This document shows, in pieces, positions 5,497 through 10,393 of a stretch of 10,393 bases of DNA. A program made the translations under genes and the position numbers. The DNA lies in the NCBI GenBank assembly GCA_903830015.1, contig CAIKSH010000302.1:1-10393 (forward strand), written 5' to 3'. Below the pieces are notes generated by a model. That model saw nothing but the letters and a program-made list of their open reading frames with translations. It was not told the DNA's origin and searched no databases. The DNA comes from an uncultured Solirubrobacterales bacterium. Its GTDB lineage: Bacteria > Actinomycetota > Thermoleophilia > Solirubrobacterales > Solirubrobacteraceae. The stretch's first letter is position 1. The number at the start of each line of letters is the position of its first letter.

Positions 5497-6516
5497 ATGC
5501 GCATCTTCTCCGGGATCCAGCCGACCGGCCGCAAGCACCTCGGCAACTACATCGGCGCGATCCGCCAGTACGTGGCCGGCCAGCGGCGCGCGCAGGAGGC
5601 CGGCGACCTGGCCATCTACTCGATCGTCGACCTCCACGCGACGACCGTCTCCTACGACCCGGCCGAGCTGCGCGAGCGCTGCCTGGACACCACCGCCCTG
5701 CTGCTCGCCGCCGGCCTGGACCCCGAGCTCTGCATCCTGTTCCGCCAGGGCGACGTGCCCGAGCACACCGAGCTGACCTGGCTGCTCTGCTCGGTCACCG
5801 CCCACGGAGACCTCAACCGGATGCACCAGTTCAAGGAGAAATCCGACAGCCAGCGCGAGCTGGTCTCGGCCGGCCTCTTCCTCTACCCGGTCCTCCAGGC
5901 CGCCGACGTGCTCGCCTACCGCGCCGACGAGGTCCCCGTAGGCGAGGACCAGCGCCAGCACGTCGAGCTGATGCGCGACATCGCCGAGCGCTTCAACGCC
6001 CGTTTCGGGGACGGTCAGCAGATCCTCACGGTCCCCGCCCACCGGATTCCCGAGGTCGGCGCCCGGATCATGGACCTCCAGCACCCCGAACGGAAGATGT
6101 CCACCACCGGCGGCTCCGATGAGGGAACGGTCTACGTCCTCGATGAGCCGGAGGCGATCCGCAAGAAGCTCTCCCGCGCGGTGACCGACTCGGGCACCGA
6201 GATCGTCCGGTCGCTGGAGAAGCCGGGGGTCACCAACCTCATCGACATCCTCGCCGCCAGCCGCGACGTCGAGCCGGCCCAGGTCGAGGAGGAGATGGCC
6301 CAGGCGCGCGGCTACGGCGACCTCAAGGCCGCGGTCGCCGACGCCGTGGTCGAAATGCTCGAGCCGGTCCAGGCCCGCTACGCCGAGCTGCGCGGTGACG
6401 AGGCCGCCCTGGAGGACGTCCTGGCGGCCGGGGCCGAGCGGGCCCGCGAGATCGCAGGGCCGACGGTGGCCGACGTGCGCGCCGTGATGGGCGTAGGGCC
6501 TCCTCCGGCGCGATGA
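5497..6516 (+). CDS. trpS: Tryptophan--tRNA ligase
   Basis: TrpRS is a class I aminoacyl-tRNA synthetase charging tRNA-Trp in the cytoplasm. The 339-residue protein has the usual bacterial length. It opens with RIFSGIQPTGRKHLGNYIGA, where HLGN (14-17) is the HIGH-type ATP site, followed by SIVDLHATT. Further on are the tryptophan-pocket region YPVLQAADVLAYRADEVPVG and EDQRQHVELMRDIAERFN. KMSTT (200-204) is the KMSKS loop in the form common to bacterial TrpRS. The helical C-terminal domain that reads the anticodon follows. The ATG at 5497 leaves only the normal few residues before the first strand. The stop overlaps the next gene's ATG by four bases, so a transporter is translationally coupled to it. 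Confidence 0.97.
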   Translation: MRIFSGIQPTGRKHLGNYIGAIRQYVAGQRRAQEAGDLAIYSIVDLHATTVSYDPAELRERCLDTTALLLAAGLDPELCILFRQGDVPEHTELTWLLCSVTAHGDLNRMHQFKEKSDSQRELVSAGLFLYPVLQAADVLAYRADEVPVGEDQRQHVELMRDIAERFNARFGDGQQILTVPAHRIPEVGARIMDLQHPERKMSTTGGSDEGTVYVLDEPEAIRKKLSRAVTDSGTEIVRSLEKPGVTNLIDILAASRDVEPAQVEEEMAQARGYGDLKAAVADAVVEMLEPVQARYAELRGDEAALEDVLAAGAERAREIAGPTVADVRAVMGVGPPPAR

Positions 6517-7661
6517 ACCGGCGCCTGCTGGCCCTGGTCTGCGTCGTCATCTTCATCGACACGCTCTTCTACGCCGTCCTGGCCCCTGCGCTCCCTGCCC
6601 TCTCGACGGAGTTCGACCTCGACAAGAGCAGCGCCGGGGTCCTGGTCGGCGCCTATGCCGCCGGCACTCTCACCGGTGCCCTTCCCGGGGGATGGGCCTC
6701 GGAGAGGTTCGGGGCCAAGCCCACCCTCCTGGCGGCGCTCGGTCTCATGACGGTGGGGAGCGTCACCTTCGCGCTGGCCGACACGGTGCTGCTACTCGAC
6801 CTCGGGCGCTTCGTCCAGGGGCTCGGCGGCGCGCTCTCGTGGCTGGCCGGCTTTGCCTGGGTGGTCGAGGAGACCGACGCCGACCGGCGCGGAGAGGTGA
6901 TCGGCTTCGTCATGGCCGCCGCGGTGGTGGGCGCCCAGTTCGGCCCGGTGCTGGGGATCGCCGTCGACGCCTACGGCCGCCCGCCGGCCTTCGGCGCCAC
7001 CGTCGCCGCCGGTCTCATCGTTGCCGTGATCGCGGCCAGGATGCCCAGGCCGACGCCGCTGCCCAGGGGCCGGCCGCCCCAGACGATGCTGAGCGACAAC
7101 GCCTCGCTCGTCGCGCTATGGCTCGTCTTCGTGGCCGGCCTGGGCTTCGGGATCCTCGAGGTGCTCGTTCCCCTGGACCTCGGCCGGCTCGGCGCCGGCG
7201 CCCTGGCCATCGGCCTGATCTTCTTCATCGCGGCCGCGGCCGAGGCGATCATGAACCCCCTCGTGGGCCGCTTCATCGACCGCCGCGGGGTCGAGAGGCT
7301 GATCCGCTGGGCGCTCTTCCTCGGTGCCCTGGGGATGGCTGTCCTGGCCACGCCTGAGGGGGTCATCGTCGTAGCGGCGATGCTCGCCTTCACCGGGGTC
7401 ACCCTCGGCGCCCTGTTCACGCCGGGCGCGAGGATCATCTCCCGGCGCGCCGAGGCGCTCGACGTCGACCAGGGCTGGGCCGGCGCCTTCCAGAACATCG
7501 CCTGGGCCGGCTCGATCGCCCTCGGAGCGGTCGTAGGCGGGGCCGTGGCGCAGGCCATGGGCGACGGCGCCGCCTACGCGCTCGGCTCCCTGGCTGCGCT
7601 CTCTACCGGCGTGGTGCTGCTCCTGCGCCGACCGGTGCGCTCGTTACGGTCCGAGCCGTGA
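6513..7661 (+). CDS. Major facilitator superfamily transporter, drug-efflux-like, substrate unknown
   Basis: A 382-residue integral membrane protein with about 12 hydrophobic segments in two six-helix halves, split by a hydrophilic loop (about residues 174-194). The loop between helices 2 and 3 carries GGWASERFGAKP (59-70), a form of MFS motif A, and the matching loop of the second half reads GRFIDRRGVERL. Helix 4 begins with LGRFVQGLGGA, the family's motif B region with its conserved arginine. The second half contains LFTPGARIISRR. The general look is that of DHA1-type proton-coupled efflux carriers or sugar-efflux relatives, but no residue here fixes the substrate. It starts in an ATGA overlap with trpS and ends in a GTGA overlap with scpA, so it is embedded in a housekeeping operon. 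There is no sign of transfer in base composition. Confidence 0.9.
   Translation: MNRRLLALVCVVIFIDTLFYAVLAPALPALSTEFDLDKSSAGVLVGAYAAGTLTGALPGGWASERFGAKPTLLAALGLMTVGSVTFALADTVLLLDLGRFVQGLGGALSWLAGFAWVVEETDADRRGEVIGFVMAAAVVGAQFGPVLGIAVDAYGRPPAFGATVAAGLIVAVIAARMPRPTPLPRGRPPQTMLSDNASLVALWLVFVAGLGFGILEVLVPLDLGRLGAGALAIGLIFFIAAAAEAIMNPLVGRFIDRRGVERLIRWALFLGALGMAVLATPEGVIVVAAMLAFTGVTLGALFTPGARIISRRAEALDVDQGWAGAFQNIAWAGSIALGAVVGGAVAQAMGDGAAYALGSLAALSTGVVLLLRRPVRSLRSEP
7645..7650 (+). promoter_or_regulatory. Possible -10 element for leaderless scpA transcription
   Basis: TACGGT fits TANNNT and lies exactly 7 bases before the scpA GTG, which would put the transcription start at or next to the start codon. 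It is inside the 3' end of the MFS transporter gene. No recognisable -35 was found. The spacing is what suggests a leaderless scpAB transcript in addition to read-through from trpS. Confidence 0.35.
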
Positions 7662-8422
7662 TCGTCGCCGATCTCGACCTCGACCTCGAGATATTCACCG
7701 GGCCGTTCGACCTCCTGCTGACCCTGGTCCTGCGCGAGGAGGTCGACCTGCTCGAGGTGGAGCTCTCCGGAATCGTCCTGGCCTACCTCGACGTCCTCGA
7801 GGAGCGGGGTGAGCTCGACCTCGAGATGGCCACCGAGTTCATCGTCCTGGTCGCCGCACTGCTGGAGCTCAAGTCGCGCCTGATGCTCCCGGGCGAGGAG
7901 GCCGACCTGCTCGACGGCCTGGAGCCGGGGGAGGCCGCCGAGGAGCTCCTGGCGCGGATGCTGGATGCGCGTCGCTACCGCAACGCGGCCGAACACCTCG
8001 AAGCGCTCCTCGAGGCCGAGGGCGGCCACCGATACCGCTCGGCGCCGCTGCCCGCCTTCGCCCGGCGGGTGACCCTCGAGAACGCCTCCCAGGCCTACGA
8101 GCCCGACGAGCTCGGCGAGGCACTCGGCTCGCTGCTCCAGCTCCCGCCCCAGCTCAGCCTCCATCACCTCAACATCCGCCGGGTAACCGTGCCCGAGCGG
8201 CTGGCCCACCTGCGCTCGCTGCTGCGCCGCGGCGCCGTCGGCTTCGACGAGGCGGTGGCCGGGGCCGACCGGATGACCGTGGCCGTGACCATCTTCGCCC
8301 TGCTCGAGCTCTACAAGCAGGGCGAGGCGACCTGGAGCCAGGCCGAGCCCTTCGGGCCGATCGCGATCGAGCCGGCCGGAATCGAGCCTCCGGCCCTGCG
8401 GCTGGTGGAGGACGCCGCATGA
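7658..8422 (+). CDS. scpA: Segregation and condensation protein A (kleisin ScpA)
   Basis: ScpA is the kleisin subunit that bridges the heads of the Smc dimer and, with ScpB, forms the bacterial condensin that compacts and segregates the chromosome. The 254-residue product starts with GTG. FTGPFDLLL (13-21) is the diagnostic N-terminal kleisin motif, followed by the helices IVLAYLDVLEER and EMATEFIVLVAALLELKSRLMLP. A loop of variable, acidic sequence follows. The C-terminal winged-helix region, which contacts the Smc head, contains VTIFALLELYKQGEATWSQAEPFGPI. The GTG at 7658 overlaps the MFS stop by four bases, and no ATG lies nearer the conserved motif. The smc gene is not in the window. The stop overlaps the scpB ATG, as is usual for this pair. 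Confidence 0.95.
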   Translation: MIVADLDLDLEIFTGPFDLLLTLVLREEVDLLEVELSGIVLAYLDVLEERGELDLEMATEFIVLVAALLELKSRLMLPGEEADLLDGLEPGEAAEELLARMLDARRYRNAAEHLEALLEAEGGHRYRSAPLPAFARRVTLENASQAYEPDELGEALGSLLQLPPQLSLHHLNIRRVTVPERLAHLRSLLRRGAVGFDEAVAGADRMTVAVTIFALLELYKQGEATWSQAEPFGPIAIEPAGIEPPALRLVEDAA

Positions 8423-9084
8423 GCGCCGCCGCCGGAACGGTCGAGGCCCTCCTCTTCCTGAGCCCGGACCCGGTAAGCGCCGAGGCGCTGATGGAGGCGG
8501 TTCCCTGCGGCGAGGGCGAGCTCGAGAAGGCGCTCGCCGAGCTGGAAGAGGGACTGGCGGCCAGCGACCGGGGCCTGGTCCTGAAGAGGATCGCCGGCGG
8601 CTACACCCTGGCCAGCGCCCCGGAGGCCGAGGAGGCCGCCCGGCGGCTCTTCGCCCGCCCCAGGACGCCACCGCTCACCGCCGCCCAGGCCGAGACCCTC
8701 GCCATCGTCGCCTACCTGCAGCCGGTATCCCGCCCCGAAATCACCCGCATCAGGGGAGTGAGCGCCGACTCGGCGACCGGCACGCTCCTGGAGCGCGGGC
8801 TGATAGAGGAGTCCGGCCGCTCGCGGTTCGGGGCGGTCACCTACCGCACCAGCGAGCTCTTCCTGCGCCTCTTCGGCCTGGACAGCCTCGACGGGCTGCC
8901 CGACGTGGCCCAGTGGGACCCGAGCCCGGACGAGGAGGCCGAGCTCCGCGAGCGCCTGCTGGCCGCCGGCTCGGCCCGGCTCGGCGAGAGTCCCCCGGAC
9001 GGCCAGGCCGAGATCGACGAGATTCCCCAGGCGGGGAGCGAGGGCACCGAGGGGGCTCCCGCCGAACCGCCGCCCGCAGCCTGA
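8419..9084 (+). CDS. scpB: Segregation and condensation protein B (ScpB)
   Basis: ScpB dimers bind the middle of ScpA and complete the Smc-ScpAB condensin. The 221-residue product consists of two winged helices. The first spans about residues 1-80 (VEALLFLSPDPVSAEALMEAV; GLVLKRIAGGYTLASAPE). The second covers about 90-160 and includes TAAQAETLAIVAYLQPVSRPEITRIRGVSAD and RSRFGAVTYRTSELFLRLFGLDSLDGLP, all typical of the family. A tail of about 50 residues rich in Glu, Pro and Ala is longer than in many homologues and probably disordered. It starts at an ATGA overlap with scpA. Its TGA is directly followed by the stop codon of rlmN on the other strand, leaving no bases between the two genes. Confidence 0.95.
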   Translation: MSAAAGTVEALLFLSPDPVSAEALMEAVPCGEGELEKALAELEEGLAASDRGLVLKRIAGGYTLASAPEAEEAARRLFARPRTPPLTAAQAETLAIVAYLQPVSRPEITRIRGVSADSATGTLLERGLIEESGRSRFGAVTYRTSELFLRLFGLDSLDGLPDVAQWDPSPDEEAELRERLLAAGSARLGESPPDGQAEIDEIPQAGSEGTEGAPAEPPPAA

Positions 9085-9090
9085 TCAGGC
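9079..9090. repeat. 12-bp perfect palindrome spanning the scpB and rlmN stop codons
   Basis: GCCTGATCAGGC is fully self-complementary, centred on the junction of the scpB stop (TGA, 9082-9084) and the rlmN stop (TCA on this strand, 9085-9087). Just outside, GCCCGC (9072-9077) and GCGGGC (9094-9099) could extend a stem with a small internal bulge. It may serve as a bidirectional terminator, but neither side has a T run. Confidence 0.35.
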
Positions 9091-10068
9091 GGCGCGGGCC
9101 GCGAGCTGGCCGCAGGCGGCGTCGATGTCGCGTCCTCGCGTGAGCCGGACGGTGGCCCGGATCCCCTGGTCCTCCAGCGTCGCCCGGAAGGCCTCGATCG
9201 CCGCCTTTCCCGAGCCTTCGTAGGGAGAGCCGCTCGGGTTGTAGGGAATCAGGTTGACCTTGTAGCGCTTGGGGTCGAGCAGGTCGGCCAGGGCGAGCGC
9301 CTGCCCGACCTGGTCGTTGACCCCCGCCAGCATCACGTACTCCACGAAGACCATCCGGCGCTTGGCCTCGTAGAAGCGGTTGCAGGCGGCGATCACCTCG
9401 GAGACGGGATAGCGGTCGTTGACCGGCATGATCTCGCTGCGCAGCGCGTCGTCGGCCGCGTGCAGGGAGAGCGCGAGCCGCAGTGGCCTCGGCTGGGCGG
9501 CCAGGCGGTCGATACCCGGCACCCAGCCGACGGTGGAGACCGCGGTCCGGCGGCTGGTTATGCCCAGGTCGGGGAGCAGGCCGCAGGCGCCCAGGACGGC
9601 GTCGAGGTTCATCATCGGCTCGCCCATTCCCATGAAGACGCAGTGGTTGAGCTCGGCCCGGCGCCGGAAGTGCAGCGCCTGGTCGACGATCTCCCAGGCG
9701 GTCAGGTTGCGACCGAACTTCATCGAGCCGGTGGCGCAGAAGGTGCAGGTGAGCGGGCATCCCGACTGCGAGGAGAGGCAGACCGAGCGCCGCCCGTCGC
9801 GGTAGCTCATCAGGACCGCCTCGACCGGGCGCCGGTCGGCGGTGAGGAAGAGCGCCTTGACCGTGCCGTCGGATGAGACCTCCTCGGCTTCGAGCTCGAG
9901 GGTCGAGAACGGCACCTCGGCGGCCAGCCGCTCGCGCAGGCCGGCGGGAAGGTCGGTCATCGCCTCCCAGTCGCGGGCGCCGCGGGCCTGCCAGGCCCAG
10001 GCCTGGCCGCGCCGGTAGTCCGGCTCGCCGGCTTCGCCCAGCCGCTGCCCGAGAAGGTCGAGGTCCAT
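9085..10068 (-). CDS. rlmN: 23S rRNA (adenine-2503-C2)-methyltransferase RlmN
   Basis: RlmN is a radical SAM enzyme that methylates C2 of A2503 in 23S rRNA, and in some bacteria A37 of tRNAs. The 327-residue product starts MDLDLLGQRL. It has the YRRGQAWAW segment near residue 20, then VCLSSQSGCPLTCTFCATG: C104, C108 and C111 are the CxxxCxxC ligands of the iron-sulfur cluster. C97 and C319 (in DIDAACGQLA) match the two residues I recall as the methyl-transfer cysteines of E. coli RlmN (C118 and C355). MGMGEPMMNLD binds SAM. Both catalytic cysteines being present argues against a Cfr-like paralogue only weakly, since Cfr has them too; the housekeeping setting favours RlmN. It is a little short at the N-terminus for the family. 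A frame extension to 10332 runs into rluB and is not used. No Shine-Dalgarno is seen. Confidence 0.95.
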   Translation of the reverse strand: MDLDLLGQRLGEAGEPDYRRGQAWAWQARGARDWEAMTDLPAGLRERLAAEVPFSTLELEAEEVSSDGTVKALFLTADRRPVEAVLMSYRDGRRSVCLSSQSGCPLTCTFCATGSMKFGRNLTAWEIVDQALHFRRRAELNHCVFMGMGEPMMNLDAVLGACGLLPDLGITSRRTAVSTVGWVPGIDRLAAQPRPLRLALSLHAADDALRSEIMPVNDRYPVSEVIAACNRFYEAKRRMVFVEYVMLAGVNDQVGQALALADLLDPKRYKVNLIPYNPSGSPYEGSGKAAIEAFRATLEDQGIRATVRLTRGRDIDAACGQLAARAA

Positions 10069-10072
10069 CGGC

Positions 10073-10080
10073 CATATGGT
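10073..10080. promoter_or_regulatory. CCATATGG palindrome in the rlmN-rluB divergent gap; possible rluB -10
   Basis: The gap between the divergent starts is only 24 bases (10069-10092). It holds the palindrome CCATATGG, whose last six bases read TATGGT with the next base context at 10075-10080, a TANNNT hexamer ending 12 bases before the rluB ATG. Transcription would begin about six bases before rluB. On the other strand the palindrome lies four bases before the rlmN start, and no separate -10 is obvious for rlmN. Any promoter regions of the two genes must lie inside each other's coding sequence. Confidence 0.35.
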
Positions 10081-10092
10081 GGCAGCCAGCCG

Positions 10093-10393
10093 ATGAGACT
10101 CGCCAAGTACCTGGCCCGGGCCGGCGTGGCCTCCCGACGCGCCTCCGAGCGCCTGGTCGCCGAGGGTCGGGTGACGGTCAACGGGAGCCCCGCCCTCGAC
10201 CCGGCCCGGGCCGTCGGCGACGGCGACCGGGTCGAGCTCGACGGGCAGCCGGTCGGGCCCGGCCCGCAGGAGCGCGTGGTCTACGCGCTCAACAAGCCGG
10301 CCGGGGTGGTCTCCACTGCGGCCGATACCCACGGGCGGCCGACGGTCGTGGAGCTGGTCGACGGCGGCGGGCGGCGCCTCTACCCGGTCGGGC
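10093..10393 (+). CDS. rluB: rRNA pseudouridine synthase, RluB/RsuA family (3' end outside window)
   Basis: Proteins of this family isomerise a specific uridine of rRNA; RluB acts on U2605 of 23S rRNA (E. coli numbering). One hundred codons are in the window. Residues 1-60 form an S4 RNA-binding domain (RLAKYLARAGVASRRASERLVAEGRVTVNG). The catalytic domain begins with VVYALNKPAGVVST (62-75) and AADTHGRPTVVELV, then RLYPVG at the cut. The catalytic aspartate in the expected GRLD sequence would lie just past the window end. An rluB gene directly beyond scpA-scpB is a common order in Gram-positive bacteria, here interrupted by an inverted rlmN. RsuA and RluE/F are related alternatives. The scpAB neighbourhood favours RluB. 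No Shine-Dalgarno precedes the ATG. Confidence 0.9.
   Translation, partial: MRLAKYLARAGVASRRASERLVAEGRVTVNGSPALDPARAVGDGDRVELDGQPVGPGPQERVVYALNKPAGVVSTAADTHGRPTVVELVDGGGRRLYPVG

Noticed and set aside
3958..6084. A 708-residue minus-strand open frame opposite ftsZ, gcvH and trpS
   Set aside because: It is the shadow of three well-conserved plus-strand genes and shows Ser/Ala/Pro-rich, domain-free sequence.
9085..10332. A longer rlmN starting at 10332 on the minus strand
   Set aside because: The extra 88 codons run across the divergent gap and the start of rluB and do not resemble RlmN. The family-like sequence begins at MDLDLLGQRL (10068).
1..10393. Mobile elements, CRISPR arrays, defence genes or a horizontally acquired island
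   Set aside because: All genes are recognisable housekeeping families or an MFS carrier with the same GC-rich codon use. I saw no transposase, integrase, direct-repeat array or attachment site.

Overview
This is a GC-rich, gene-dense bacterial chromosome segment of ordinary housekeeping genes. Nearly all third codon positions are G or C, genes are chained by 4-base ATGA/GTGA overlaps, and TANNNT hexamers sit 7-12 nt before several start codons. These traits, with a kleisin/ScpB pair and a dcw (division and cell wall) cluster, suggest an actinobacterium. My best guess is an uncultured Thermoleophilia-type lineage (Solirubrobacterales/Gaiellales), from general gene order and codon use only. I see no mobile element, CRISPR array, rRNA, tRNA or toxin-like island.

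Layout. Positions 1-5041 are the distal half of a dcw cluster, all on the plus strand: ftsW (3' part only), murG, murC, ftsQ, ftsZ. Together they cover lipid II polymerisation (FtsW), lipid II synthesis (MurG), addition of the first peptide residue to UDP-MurNAc (MurC), the divisome scaffold (FtsQ) and the Z ring (FtsZ). A 186-base gap separates ftsQ from ftsZ and is the most interesting stretch. It carries three copies of a palindrome, CCTCAA-N7-TTGAGG, plus two other stem-forming inverted repeats and a possible promoter. Positions 5080-5466 hold a lone gcvH. Positions 5497-9084 are a tightly overlapping run: trpS, an MFS transporter, scpA, scpB. The minus-strand rlmN (9085-10068) converges on scpB so closely that the two stop codons touch inside a 12-base palindrome. 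A 24-base divergent gap separates rlmN from an rluB-type pseudouridine synthase, which runs off the window end.

I found no clearly undescribed system. The best lead is the palindrome array before ftsZ, a likely operator set for a MerR-family-type regulator. By analogy with FtsR of Corynebacterium glutamicum, this would be a dedicated ftsZ regulator. The copy nearest ftsZ overlaps the probable ribosome binding site.
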